The notes under the pieces are model-generated. The model saw only the letters and a program-made list of their open reading frames with translations, ran no database searches and was not told where the DNA came from. A program made the position numbers and the translations under genes. From Hansfordia pulvinata (Eukaryota > Ascomycota > Sordariomycetes > Xylariales), in contig BJKQ01000043.1 of the NCBI GenBank assembly GCA_006538405.1, forward strand, positions 1 through 64,000: a stretch of 64,000 nt of DNA, read 5' to 3'. Of this stretch, positions 34,776-47,414 are shown piece by piece (positions within the stretch are counted from its first letter, which is position 1; each line of letters starts with the position of its first letter).

Positions 34776-36579
34776 CGTCGACGGTCGTCGAGGCAGACTA
34801 GGTGCCACCGTCGACCTCAACCGTTCATCAGAGGGCAGGATAAAAACGCCCGGGGCACTGAGGGCAGCGCCGGCCACCCGGTCGTGTGCAAGGGTGAGGC
34901 AAAGGGGTGCAAGTTGGATTTCGGCTCTGGTAGATCGTGAAGGCTAGAAGTTGTAGTGAGGGATGATGATGATGATGATGGACTCAATATTGGGGTTGTA
35001 ATTGCAATGAGAGCTTGATATTTGATAGATTGAACATCGTACCAAGATGACTTGTAGAGGAGAGAAATATGGCGGAGATAGTGGGGCAACCAAGATGGTC
35101 ACCTACAGTATCGCGGCGTGTATTCGTGTCTCCTCAAAGGTGAAAAGACTGGGGAGTTGAGTTGCGGCATGCGTTTTCTTATGCAGCCACCACCGCGTCA
35201 CATGCATGCCCGTCGAAAGGTTCCAAGGGGCAGCTGGAACGCCTGCGACGTGGATATTGAGTGTAAATGAAAACTGGCACCTCAATCCACTGGACAAGAA
35301 GATCCTCCTCATTAGAACGATGAATAGACAGACGCAGATCGCGAGGATCCATGGAGTGTCTCGGGCCACCCAAAGCCATGGAATGCTGCTGCTGAGAGTA
35401 GTCCCGGCCGGCCCTGTTGGAAGCCCGGCCTCGGCCTGCCAGACCTTCCTCAGTCGTCATACCCCTAACCGGACAAGGGGGGGCGAGGAAGGGGGGAGAG
35501 GGGCGTGGGTGATCGGCGACCAGAAACCGCGTCTCGGCCCACTGTACAACGCATAAATACGCGGCAGGCTCGCCTTGGCGGCCCATTGAGTACAACCCTC
35601 AAACAACGCACAGTGTAGAAGCCGCGGAGCACCCACGTCTTGGCCACTGGCTCGCCCGTGTCTGTGAATCTGGCGCGTATCCTGTGTGCCAGTTTGGACT
35701 TGGTGGGTTAAGCATACTTGACGGCTAGACTTGACAGGGCGTTGGTTGCGGTGGCGCCCTGGCTGTGGTGGCGCTCATCCGTCCAGACCACGAGGATTAC
35801 GAGTATCCCCTCGCCCTCCTTCTCATGGCAGGATTGGATCTCGGGCTCCAAGTCATGAGTGTTCCCGGTTCACCTTTTGAAAGGATATGCAATACATCCA
35901 CCACTGAAACGAGCGAGAGCCGCGAGCCATGGAGGCCGACGAACTGCGGAGTGGGTCCTGGGGGCAAAGAATGGCCAGCATGGGTAAACCCCGACATCCA
36001 AAGCAATTGGTTGATGGCTGAGCCCGATATCTCCTTGGCCCATCGAGGTCGCCCTACTGGTGGCGAAGCTGGGTAATTGCGTCTGGCCCGGCGGGAACAG
36101 TCAATATGATTGACTGGGGGCTTAGAGGCGAGAGCTATTTCAGGGTTGAAAAGGCAATAGAACATGATCGAGGGCATCATCCAAGCAGCGAGGCGAGACA
36201 CAGAGAACTTGGAGAAAGAGGCAGAAAGCATGGCATAACCTGGCAGAAACGGTCTCAACAGCCCGTGGCAATGCATGCAAAGGTATACATAAGGGCTATT
36301 GGAGATTGCCACACAGACAGGGCGCTTCTTCACAAACTCTTCTATTTACGATGATACAATGGATGTAAAAAAAGGCTCAGCGGCCGCGTTGCCGCGGCGG
36401 CAAATCAATATGGGGAACTCAAGAGAAGTGAGTGGCGATCTCTTCGTAAACAAAGCCGTCTTTAGCTTTGGTCCAGTGCAAGCAAGGGGTAAGGGTTGGC
36501 TTTCGTCTTTCACTTTTCGACATCGCCAACGACACCGGTCTGCTGTATACTTGCTTATATACATTGAAACCTACATTCG
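34776..36579. other. GC-rich interval without a supported gene
   Basis: Several frames of 100-178 codons exist on both strands (35179-35595 -, 35206-35556 +, 35797-36333 -), as expected in GC-rich DNA, but none shows a motif, signal peptide or splice structure I can support. A (GAT)n-type microsatellite lies near 34963-34981. Confidence 0.35.
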
Positions 36580-36587
36580 TATATATA
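36580..36587 (+). promoter_or_regulatory. TATA-like box for the nucleoside-hydrolase-like gene
   Basis: TATATATA about 90 bp upstream of the ATG at 36674. Confidence 0.45.
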
Positions 36588-36673
36588 CTCGTCGACCCTT
36601 CCTCTGACACTGAACACGACGGCACTCGGAAGATAAGACCAGCCAGAAGAAAAAAAACCGACAAGCAATCAAG

Positions 36674-38013
36674 ATGCGCGCCGTTCTCATGTGGGCCTGC
36701 CTGGCCCTCGCCGGGGTGGTCGCCGCCCTCGAACCCTACCCGCGGCCTCCGGTCGACCATGTCATCGTCGACTCGGATCTGATGCAGATCGAGTGAGTCT
36801 CTGTTCCATTTCTCCCTCTCTTTCCCTCTCTCTCCTTTCCAGGGTCACGGAAAGTCAAGTCGAAAAGCAGAAGAGTCTCTAACCCGACATGCCTATCCCC
36901 GGGCGGAAAAAAAAAGCGACCTCGCCGCGCTGCAACTCGTGATCGCCCTTGAGGAGCATCTGGTCGGCCGCATGAAGCTGGCGGCCTTCGCGCTCGACGT
37001 GCCCTCCAAGTACTCGGCCATGATGGCCAAGGCGCTGCTAACCCGGTACGGGCGAGGCGGCGACGACGGCGTCCCCGTCGGCCTGCGACGACCCTGGGAC
37101 GACTTCGTGTGGAGCAACCAGTTCGAGGCCCAGGGCATGCAAACCTCGTTTGACTTCTGTAAGGCGCTCGGCGCCGAGTTCTGGAAGAGCCAGGGCTGGG
37201 GCGACAACGACCTGTACACCCAGACCGAGGCGCCCCTCGAGCTTTACAAGCGCATCCTCAGAGACGCGCCAGAGCGCAGCGTGACTATCATGGCCATTGG
37301 GTTCTGGGATAACGTGAGTCGTGTCTCTTCTTCTTTCTCTCTCCCTCCATCCTTCTAACTCTCCAATTCCCCAGATCTACGAGCTCCTACAAGACCCCGA
37401 GGGCCGCGACCTTTTCAAGAATAAGGTCTGGCGAATGGCGGTGCTTGGCGGTGGCATCGCCGTCAGCCCAGACACCCCGGCCGACAAGCTCCCTAAGTCG
37501 TGGAATTTCTACGGCACACAGGACGGCGTCACCAAACAGCCCGGCATGGCGATCCGCACCCGCTGGGTCCTCGAGAACTGGCCCGACGACCGCATCGCCG
37601 TCTACTTCGCGCCCTCCTTCTACCTCGACCCGGCCACCCGCCGCCGGCCCATAAAGTACTTCGCATCGCTCGACGCCGATCCGACTCTGTCCGCCGACCT
37701 CCTGCGCCGCGCGCACGAGCTGCACGTCGACGCCGCGTACATCAGCGACCCGCCCGTGGCCATGTTCGTCGCCGACGTGGCTGGGGAGTGGTTCGAGAAC
37801 GCCAATACCGGCGGCAGGCTGAAGTTCGCCCGGCAAGGGCAGGGCCATAGCAAGTACCCCGGCCAGTACGATGGCTCCTTCCGATGGACCGAGCTGCCTC
37901 TCATTTCCAACGAGCACCGGCTGCGGCTACGGCCCGGTCGGTCCGCCGCCGAGCTCGGAGAGGTCATGGACAAGTTGCAGGTCGGACTGGCGAGGAAGTA
38001 CAGGAGCAGATAG
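36674..38013 (+). CDS. Secreted nucleoside-hydrolase-like protein
   Basis: Three exons (36674-36792, 36917-37313, 37375-38013) with introns of 124 and 61 nt (GTGAGT donors, AG acceptors after A-rich and CCCCAG ends) give 384 residues. The N terminus is a signal peptide (MRAVLMWACLALAGVVAA). The mature part has the features of the inosine/uridine-preferring nucleoside hydrolase fold: an Asp motif DSDLMQIDD at residues 33-41 (family DxD...DD, calcium and catalytic), a VTIMAIGFWDNIYELL segment before VWRMAVLGGG, and SWNFYG (family EWN). These enzymes cleave the N-glycosidic bond of nucleosides. Activity here is inferred, because the Asp motif is spaced one residue wider than the common DTDPGxDD form. 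The gene is intact and much richer in GC than its surroundings. Confidence 0.8.
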
Positions 38014-39299
38014 TCTACCTGACCTCATGGTTCGCGCAATAGAGGCGCCATGCCTTATTTCACACCTGCTGGGACAGAGAATGTCAGATAGTCAGTGTCA
38101 CGCATAGAACAGGGTGTGTTGCGTACGCACCCTGGGTGTGCCCTTTTTCACCAACAACACCTTCTCTATCAGGAGTAGACTTAAAGCAGACGTAACTATA
38201 GCAAGCGTAGTTATAGTCTAAACTCAATACATGAGCCAAACGAACTCTTAATGAGTCTTAGTCAAGAAACGTTTACATAGTTGAGACGACTAAGACACCT
38301 CGAATTCGCTGATACGGCGGGTCGGAAGATGCGACGCACTTGACACTCTAGATCTATGCACAGCATAAACGCGTAAACACAGTGAGCCCCCTTGGCTTTA
38401 GCACCCGTTATACGCTGAGGCTGTCTTGTCTCGCTGCCCATCACCCTGTGGCTATCGCCTCCAGTTTCAGTCGCTTACTTCTGAGTACATCATCTTGGAT
38501 CGGATGAGGCGCGCAATGCACAGGGCATTTGATATCTGCTTTAGCGGCTCAACTGCGTTAGGTTCATAAAGCTTTTATCACTCAGTGAGATTGCGACCAG
38601 TCAAGTACCTTGCCTGCATGGCACGAATGCGCGGTTGATAGCTTCTATAATGGATACCGACCCGATCGAATAACAGCACATCGAGCTTCGATTTTCTTTA
38701 GCGGCATCAGCGAGCGGTCGAATGGCCACAAGAAGTACAATGCGGAACCAGCTCATGGTCCTCAAATCGTGAGACATGCCCCTACACTACTAACAGGCAT
38801 TGTTGGCGCTTACTCCAAATATTCCCTGGCCTTCACTTTGTTTTCGAGTGATCCGGGTGCCGATTCTATTGCCCAAAAGCGTAACATCCACAAGGGTTCA
38901 TCCCCATCCACTTGCTTCACTTGGCTTTGCGTCATGATATAACTGTACGTACTAGGATCGTTACAATTTGTGAACCTGATGTATTCGAGTTCAAGTCCTC
39001 AAGTATGATACGTGAACTTGCTGTCATGGTACATGATTAACAGAGGAGACATGTTCGCCTCGCGCAGAGCGACCATGGGCTATCTTCTCTTGATAGTGTG
39101 TTTCAGAGGGCGAAATTCCCCCTCAAGTGCGTACTTGACCTTGTCGCAGTCGCGTAAGGTGTACACATAGAAAGGGTACGTGCCCATGCTGCAGTTGCGC
39201 CGATCCTAAGGGAGGCCAGAACTACTACGCTTATGACCGTGCAGTAATCTTTATTCTCCACGCCAGTCTCCAAAATGTAGCTTTCTAAGTCCAATTCCA
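38014..39299. other. No supported gene
   Basis: Short frames only (for example 38610-38942, +). No motif recognised. Confidence 0.4.
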
Positions 39300-40900
39300 G
39301 TAGATTTGTGCTCAGACGTGCGGGGCCCCTCGATTTCATGGCTTCTTCCCGTTTCTTCGACTGCTTCGGGTCGAAGAGCTGTGCAAGAGGGACTGTTCTA
39401 GTTTATGACCCTACAGACCGATCTCTGTTATCGTGTCTCAGCAAGGTTTTCGATCTATTGGTCGCGCGGACGATCGTGCGGGCATTACTAGAGCAGAAAA
39501 TGCTGACGCCGCATCATTCTAGAGCACTTGCGGAGCGGTACGTTACGCACCTATTCGAGGCACTATTTTTGACAATGAATAAGTGCCCGATTAGGAGCTT
39601 GTGATTACACTGGTAACAGCCGACATGAAGGGCGCGTTCGACGCCGCTCTGATTGGCAGACTGGTTATGCGAATGAGGGTGCGGGGCTGGCCCACTTTCC
39701 TGGTGAGATAAACCCAGTCGTTCGCAACAGGGATGTTGACTAGACACCGGGTCGATAGATGATCACGAACGTCGCGCGCCTCACGCGCGGCCTGCCGCAA
39801 AGGTCGCTCACCTCCCCCATCCCGTACATGCTGTGTACAGCATCATTCTATAGGCAGCTCCGCACAAGGAGGAAGCTCTTTGGCCAACCTGACGACGCCG
39901 GACTTCTTTCGATTAAGCGGTCACCTTAGAGGATAGCAGCGGAAGCCTCACAGCAACTAGACGAACTCATCGCATCGAAGGGGAACAACGCGGTCAAATC
40001 TGACACTGGAAAGACGGGCTGCGTGCATTCCTCCCACAAGCGCAATGGGGAAATGATGGGTTGGAGTGCTCTGGCTCGGCGTATTCCTAGACCAAGAGCT
40101 GAAGTTTACCGACCATGTTCACTACTGCACTAAGAAGGCGGGCTGAGTCGCCAGCCATATCCGCGGCCTGTCTCACACTGTCCAGGGCCTAAGGTGGGCT
40201 CAGCCAGGAGGGCGGTCAGGGCGAGTGTGGCGCATGTGTTGACACTTGCCATGAAGTCCTGGTATCCAAACATGGAGAAAAACAACAGAAATAGTGTATC
40301 AAAGCGCTGTCAGGTCAAAAGCTGATTGGTGCCGACTTGTCCAAGTTCATTTTTTATGAAACTATCCCACGAGCAGGCATCATACAGACAAAAAAAGACA
40401 GGCGAATGTGTTTTGGGAGTGCCTTCAACAGCGGGATGAAGGCGCGGATCTGATCGTTTACTCTGATCGAGCAGAGTGCCTCGATAACGCGCCCTTCTGG
40501 ATCGAGTTCGGCTACTGTGTTCAAGCCGGAGGCACTACGACAGATATCCATCATAGAAGGGGTCGACTAGGGCGTGCAGAGATGGTCGACGCCGAAGACT
40601 ATGGAGTGCTGCAGGGGCTCACAGCTGCGCGAGCGATCAGCCCCGACAAACACATCTACGTGTCTTAAGACACGTGGTTGGTGTACGGGCTGGGTGGGAC
40701 AACTCCCGAGTTTTCGAAGGCCACCTTCCTGCGGTTTTGGGTGATCGCGAGGTCGCGATCGCCATGGTGTCAGAGTCAAATGTATGCCGGATCACTGTGA
40801 TATTGAATGCAACGAAACGGCCGACAGGCTGGTAAGAGAATATGCCACAATGAGCTTGGCTCACGACGGCTTGTCTCCTGCTGCGTAGGTGAGGGAGGGT
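39300..40900 (+). mobile_element. Degenerate Tad1-type LINE, copy A
   Basis: Order of remains: a reverse-transcriptase palm region (LLSCLSKVFDLLVARTIV, then TADMKGAFDAALIGRL near 39620); a decayed catalytic box (PDDAG near 39893, where the family has YADD); a WLGVFLDQELKFTDHV-like segment near 40072; and an RNase H region (IVYSDRAECLDNAPFWI near 40456, IECNETADRL near 40800). Stops and frameshifts are many. It differs from copy B in sequence, so it is an independent insertion. No 3' tail repeat was found. Confidence 0.75.
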
Positions 40901-41573
40901 GGAGTTGGACAGTTTCGTGGAAAGCACCGAGTTCTTCACAAACATCTGCTCAAGATAATAAGGGACGAGGCAAGGAGATATACTTGGATAGCCGTATGCA
41001 GACGGTCGCAACAGCTGGTATGGGTACGGCTTTGGGAAGCGTTGCAGCCCCTTCTGGAAATGTAGTCCACGTTGAGCTTAATCAAATAATCAATCGATTG
41101 ACGACACAAACTGCTGTCACCTCTTCCGTCCCGTATGTCTCACGCTATATTATTATAGCCATGAAATCAAACGGGGCATTGAACGGCACTGAATTTCATC
41201 CTATTGAGGGGTAAGACAACGTTCCCAGCATGTCAATAGTAAATTGTTAGTTCTCGGTCTACATTGTTCACCGGTCGGTTCTTGAATTAGCCCGGCTGCT
41301 AACGCAACACTCTAGTCAGCGGCTCTATTTCTGTCCCCGCCCGATTACGACTGGAATCATAACCGGGTCTCTTCTCTCGCCGCCTTTGATTTAAGTCTCC
41401 GACATGTTAATGTTATCAAGTTGCTAATAATATTTAGCAAGGGTTATCTACAAAGATAGATCTCATCTCTGTAAACCATGATTTTCGAGGAATGTCACCT
41501 TATCTTCTCACTTCTTAATGCACCATAACTACCATCATCCAACAGTCACCATCATCTCTAAGCTGCGCAGCAC

Positions 41574-42105
41574 ATGGAAGCAAATGTTTCCCCGAAACCG
41601 GCATTTACCGAGGACAATGTTGCTTTCCAAAGAGAAAAGATGTTTATGGGGACTGGTGGTAACTCAGGCATCGGCTTTGAGCTCTGCAAGATTTTGTACG
41701 GCACGGGGGTGCCTGTTTACATGGTTTCGCGCTCCAAGGTGAGCAATTTACGAGGTCTTGCTGTGAGAGGTTGTATGATATCTAACTCTGGATATAGGAA
41801 CGTGCTGAAGCAGCCATTGAGGCCATCGTCGAAAATCAGGCTGAATTTCCTGCGGTGGGCCGGCCAGCTTTTCTTCGGCTCGATCTGAATGACCTTGATT
41901 CATTCAGATCTGCAGCGCTTAGATTTTCATCCCACGAAACGAGGCTTCATGTTTCGTGGACAATGCCGGAATGGTTGCTTACCGCTTGGAAGATGGTGTT
42001 AGAACCAAGCAGGGCTTGGAGCCTATGGTTGGCATTCATTCTGTAGCACCGCTGCTGCTAACACATCTTCTTCTGAAAGCAACACCATAGACGAGATCCA
42101 CCCTT
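41574..42105 (+). pseudogene. Short-chain dehydrogenase/reductase, frameshifted and 3'-truncated
   Basis: Exon 1 runs 41574-41738, from an ATG with a glycine-rich cofactor motif TGGNSGIG (residues 27-34) then FELCKILYG and YMVSRSK. A GTGAGC...CTAAC...ATAG intron of about 60 nt follows. Exon 2 continues in frame with ERAEAAIEAI and LRLDLNDLDSFRSA. After RLHV the expected NNAG-type motif is present (VDNAGM) but one frame over, near 41950-41957, so a single-base deletion has broken the gene. The homology (TKQGLEPMVGIHSVAPLLLTHLLL) then runs to about 42090 and stops, about half the usual length, where LINE copy B begins. The active-site Ser and YxxxK region is lost. Confidence 0.78.
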
Positions 42106-42109
42106 TAAT

Positions 42110-45058
42110 GGAATGACGACTGTAAGTTAGCTGCTTAAATATACAGAGAACTATGCCGCCAAGCAAGCATAGATCAAGAGGAGACTTTAGCAGACAGACG
42201 GAACTTTCGACGCACTGTACAGCTCCTTAAGCGGGAGCATTGGCGAAAGCTGATCGACACGGTAAAAGAACCTAAAGACCTGTTCAGGGTCATATCCTGG
42301 CATAAGTTCATAACGGTATTGAGCTCCTTACCAATAATCTCAAACGGCGTGGTCTTCGAGACCCAGCCTGAGAAGGCATAAGCCCTCCGGGAAGCGACCC
42401 TTAAGCGCACCGGTTCGACCAACGACATCAGGAACCCTTAGGCGGCTTAAGTAAAGCCACCCTACGCAAACATCCCTTTCGAGACATGGGTCACACTAAA
42501 AGAAACAAAGGCTAGCACGAATAACAATAAAAGCATATCGCTTGGGGTGGACGGAGTCACCTTGAAACTCCTTAAGGCGGTTTGGACGGTAATCGGCGAG
42601 CAATTCCGGAGGCTTTTTAAGCTATGCCTTTAAATAGGCTACCACCTGCGACCGTTTAAGGCGGCCGAGGTGGTCACGATCCCGAAAGAGGCCAAGAAGG
42701 ATTAATTGAGTCTTAAAGCATATCGGCCGATCTCTTTACTTCCATGCGTCGGCAAGGGCTTAAAGAGGCTTGTCGCTCGAAGACTGGCGATAAGGGTAAT
42801 CGAGAAGGGAATACTGGCACTAAAGCACTTCGGGGCGCTGCCAAAACGCCCAGCAACAGACCTTGCGGCCGCACTGGTTCACGACATTGAACAGGCCCTG
42901 AATAAAGGACAAGTTGCCACTCTCATAACAGCCGACGTGAAAGACGCTTTTGTCGCTGCCTTGTCCGGAAGGCTCGTGGTGCGGATGGGAGAGCAGGGCT
43001 GGCCCGACTCACTTATCCGGTGGACCGAGTCATTTATAACGGGTAGATCCGTTCGGGTTCGCGTCGAAGTCAGAGTGATAGAGACTTCTGCCTTAAACTG
43101 TGGTCTACCCTAAGGATCGCCAGTGACACCCATCCTTGTGGTCTACCCCAAGTATCGCCAGTGTCACCCATTCTTTACGTGTTGTACACGGAGCCAATCT
43201 ACGGGCAGCTTGTAGTGAAACGACGACGCTTTGGATATGCTGACGACGTGGGCAGCCTTTCGATTGGGCGTACACTCCAAGAGATGGCTGCTGATGCCAG
43301 CCAACAACTATAAGGGTTGACCTCTTGGGGAGCCCAGAATGCGGTCGAATTTGACCCGGGGAAAACAGAAGTAATGCGCCCCTCCAGAATGAGGAACACC
43401 GATAACCCACCATTCATGCACGGAACAACGAACAAGTCTGCGGGCAAGTCGATAAGGTGGTTGGGCGTTTTCCGGCACCGAAAGCTGAGATTTTAGTAGC
43501 ACAAAGCATACTGGGCAGCGAAGGCGAGCCGGGTTGCAAACCATATCTGGGGCCTATGCAACACGGTCCGAGGCCCCCGGTCGTATTAACTCTGCGAGCA
43601 GTGAAAGGGTGCGTCCTACCAGTCCTTATCCATGGGATGGAGGTCTGGTACCCTGTAAACAAGAAAACAGACATCGCAGGTCGGACAAGATCCTTCCAGG
43701 TCACGAAGCAGCTGTAAAAGGTATAAATGGTTCTTCGGACCTCGATGAGAGCCATCTTGCCCGTGTGCAAGACACACCCAACACCCTTACTGCACTTCAA
43801 ATCCCAGGTTCCAACCGTAGAGCTGCTAGCAGAGAAGAACCGACGACGGCACGGCTTCCGACCAGGTCGGATGGATAAAACCACCCGCTTGTAGGCCGAC
43901 TTCCCTTCTAAGCACAAAAGGAGGTCATACGACTCTAAAGGAGTTACCGGTTAGCACGTACTTTTTCGAGGCCTCTGCTCCTGCAACCATGGCACACGGA
44001 ACAACCTTGCCGCTAAGGCAAGAAACAAGAAGCAGACCTCTTTCGAACGTGGCTCCGCGAAAGAAACCCAATAAGGGTCATACTTGTGTACATAAATAGG
44101 TCAGAAAATAAACAGCGCGCCTAAAGGCGGACCGGCTGGGGCTATAGCATTAGGGCCGGCAGACTAAAAATAAAAGTCTACCGAAATAAAGTAAGATTAT
44201 TCAGAGCTGAGGTCGTGGACGCGGGGGCCTACGGCGCTCTGTAAGGCCTCACGGCAGACAGAGTTATGGGGCTAAATAGACACCTTTAAATCTGTCTCGA
44301 TAATACATCCGTTATCGAGGGGCTGACTGGCACTCCACTAGAAGTTTTCAGGCATAATTCCTCGGGTTGCAGGAGCTAGCGAGGTCCCAGGATGAGGTAA
44401 GTCATAGTGAAATGCGTTCCCGGACACTGCAAGATCGAAGGCAACGAAGCGGCGGACCAGCTGGTGAAGAAAGGAGCTGCACAAGCCCCGCCAATGGACA
44501 TATAACAAACCATCTCATGGGTTAACCAAAAACTTAAAGAACAGGAAAGACTAGATTTCGGTCACTGTTGGCAAGAATAAGGAGAGCCAAGATACCAGGA
44601 CATAACTCAGCATGCAGTTACCTCAAAGCAGGTGATTGGCTTCCGACGAGACACTCTTTATAGGCTCTTGGCAGAAAGGAGCGGGCATGCCGCTTCTGCC
44701 CCGTACCACGAACGCTTCCAACACACAGACTCTAAAAACTACTGTGGCTGCGGTGAGCGGAAATTACCTCAACTATCTTCATGTGCCAAAGACTGCAGGG
44801 CATTAGCCTGCTGCTGAGTCACGCGCCTCACACAGCCTTTACAAAATACTTGGGGGAAAATAGTGTGGAGTGGGCTACCTTTGTGGAACGGAGCGGTTTC
44901 TTCACAAGGATATGCCCTAGATGAGATAGGAGTAGTCCTACGGACAAGCGGCTTGATAGTGCTCTCGTACCATCGTTGACGGGTATGTGCGCCACTGGAA
45001 ATATACATATAGCGATTTCTCCAAAACTCTGAGATGTATGGCACTTGGAGGCGTTAAG
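42110..45058 (+). mobile_element. Degenerate Tad1-type LINE, copy B
   Basis: Collinear remains of a LINE ORF2: SYRPIS-type start of the reverse transcriptase (AYRPISLLPCVGKGLKRL near 42716), ITADVKDAFVAAL near 42930, the catalytic YADD box at 43236-43247, a thumb-like region, RNase H (VPGHCKIEGNEAADQL near 44410) and a C-terminal cysteine knuckle (YHERFQHTDS, CGCGERKLP near 44700). Numerous stops and frameshifts. The 3' end is followed by an AATC array, the type of tail these elements carry. It inserted into, or next to, the dehydrogenase gene at 41574. Confidence 0.85.
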
Positions 45059-45059
45059 T

Positions 45060-45155
<96 letters not shown>
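45059..45155 (+). repeat. AATC tetranucleotide array at the LINE 3' end
   Basis: About 24 consecutive AATC units without visible interruption, directly after the LINE copy B 3' sequence. It is far more regular than the decayed element beside it. Confidence 0.95.
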
Positions 45156-45156
<1 letters not shown>

Positions 45157-45869
45157 AGCTAATGGAGTAGTTTGCTCAAATTTAAACTTATTAAAAAAAG
45201 TTATACCAAGGCATGTTTCTGCTCATACTGCCATCTTGAAATTACGCCCCGGAATTTGGATAACGCGGCCAGCGTTTCCAAGAATGCAACCCAAAATGAT
45301 ATCAATGAATCAGTCATCAATCAGAACCTGAGTATAGGTGATGGCACTGATATATTACCTACCGGGCGTGCGAGTTGTTGACATGTCACTCGATGGAAAT
45401 TGGCCGGGAAAGGCCACATAATAGTCCATTCCTTCTTCGCCGCTGAGCGGCGTCCACTGGGCTTCGAATAGACCTCTAATCCAAGTGCGCCTGTGCCTCC
45501 TCATCGACTGAAAGTCATCTTTACGAATCCCTCCCGCCCGCCACGTACTACCAAAGACCCACCTCGTACACTAAGCTGGCCCTAAGCTCATTTTTGCACA
45601 GACAAGCAAACCTCACAGCACTCCCCGCCGTTGGACTCTCGAGGGCGTGGGGAAGAATCAGCCCAGAGACTTTTCCTACAGAACGATTATCACATATTCA
45701 TAGCAGTGTGTCCCTGCGACCATCTTCGCTATGCCGTCCTAGTGAACATATAGAAAGTCTTATCATGGTTGTACCCAGTGCAAAAAGCTTGTATCAAGGT
45801 GAACTAACAACGCCCTCAAATCTTGGTAGTCGACGTCGGCACTAACTTTCTATTGACAGTGCAACGAGA

Positions 45870-47414
45870 AAAAGCTGCGAATTCACCTACAAACACGTCG
45901 CCTCGAGATTCAACCCCTTTATGTGATTCGAAATCGTCCAGCAGCAACAGGAGTAACTGCCATCGCCGTCGTCAGAGCCGTTAATGGGAGCGCCGCTTTA
46001 CGGGAGCCAAGTGATCCACGAGGCCTGGGCGCCCAGCGCGCAACCATACCAGGCACCTCTCAAGCCGGCGTCGACAGCGTACGAAGAAGAACAGTCGCTC
46101 GCCGTGCAAGCGCCACTGCCGGTTGTCATGCACGGGATGGAGCAAAAACCCGCCGCATACCTCCACCAAGCTTACCCGGGTAGTGTCCAGCAGCAGCAGC
46201 GGCAGCAGCAGCGGCAGCGGCAGCGGCAGCGGCAGCGGCAGGAAGTAGTACAGTCGGCGCCGGCCGTGTACACCAGCGACGGCGGTGCCTTCCCCTGGGC
46301 CACTATGCAAAGTCACCTCGTGCACCACTTTACCACCCAACCGTCCCTGCAAATCCCCCAGCCGCCGGGAATCTGCAGCAACTGGATCTACGACTGGTAA
46401 TCCTTGGCGACCCAGCAAATGTGGACACACTCGTACGTGTACCACGCAGTGCTGTCCTTCTCGGCCCTGCACATCGCCAAATGCGTGACGCGGCCACCCT
46501 CGCGCAGAGAAGCGCGGCAGAGCAGCAGACGGGCAGCAACGGCGGCGGAGGCGGCAGCGCGGCAGCCGCGAGCTACATGTCGCCTTATCTGGTCGCCGGG
46601 CTGCAGCACTAGGTCAACGCCCTGCGCGAGATCCAGGGCGTCCTGCCGTCCGTCGCGGCGACCCTGGGCCAGCACGAGCCGGCGCTGCTGACGTCCTCGC
46701 TGCTGTTGACCTCGTCCCTCGCGCTGCTGGGAGCCGGCGCCGTCGACAGCCCCGTCGACATCTTCGCGCAGATCATGGTCTTGTGGCGCGGCTCCCGCTC
46801 TCTCTAGCTGCCCCAGGGTGAGTATGAGGAGCCGCTGCGGCGACAGCAGCCGGACTTCCCTCGTCCCCGTCGAACAGCCATAGCCGCAGCCACACCAACC
46901 AGAGTCAACGAGGCAACAGAAGCTGGGGTCCTCGTCTCCGCCGCCCCCGCCGTGGCAGCACCGATAAGAGCAAGAAAAGGCTGAAGTCGCTGTCGCAGGA
47001 CGCGGAAGAAGACTCATCAGCGTCAGCGGTACTGCCACCCCCGCCGACACGATCACATCCCCGGAGGCGCCCGGCTGCTGACCGTAGGCCGAGCTCTCGC
47101 TAGGCCGGGCCATGGGCGCCATCGCCGAGATCGACGCCAGCGAGTTCGCAGGCTACGCGCGAAGTACATGCCTTGAGCGGGTCGCAGGCGACCTGCAGCC
47201 GGTCCTCCGGCGGTGGTGCAGCGGTTCTGCTGCTGCTGCTTCGAGCGCTACTCCGGTCGGGAATATTGAGAGCGAAAGCGCTTCTTCCTACTCCATTTCC
47301 TATGCGGAGGCGATCAACTGGCTGCAGACGGCACTCGGCGCGATCAACCTTGATATGATTACAATACTGCGACACACTTTACTTTATCATTCAGTTTCGG
47401 AGCACAATCGTTGA
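45870..47414 (+). pseudogene. Zn2Cys6-type regulator pseudogene with three stops and a frameshift
   Basis: A zinc-cluster-like scrap (CNEKK, then CEFTYKH in another frame) lies at 45870-45920. From 45984 the frame runs through a Gln/Arg tract to MQSHLVHHFTT, then WTHSYVYHAVLSFSALHIA, the hallmark helix of a fungal regulator domain. It switches frame at about 46475-46490 and continues with ATLAQRSAAEQQ, VNALREIQGVL, SSLLLTSSLALLGAGAVDSP and VDIFAQIMVLWRGSRSL. A C-terminal piece (ISYAEAINWLQTALGAI) is at 47300-47350. Stops at 46398-46400 (TAA), 46610-46612 (TAG) and 46805-46807 (TAG) fit Gln-to-stop C-to-T changes. GC content is high throughout. Confidence 0.7.
46190..46248 (+). repeat. CAG/CGG trinucleotide repeat
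   Basis: About 19 imperfect units encoding alternating Gln and Arg in the pseudogene frame. Confidence 0.9.

Noticed and set aside
35179..36333. Long frames in GC-rich DNA as genes
   Set aside because: Frames occur on both strands at once, fitting low stop frequency in GC-rich sequence; no domain recognised.
45059..45155. CRISPR-like array
   Set aside because: Uninterrupted tetranucleotide repeat without spacers, in a eukaryotic context.
46388..46998. Long minus-strand frames across 46.4-47.1 kb
   Set aside because: They mirror the GC-rich regulator pseudogene on the + strand, whose domain pattern is recognisable; the minus reading is not.
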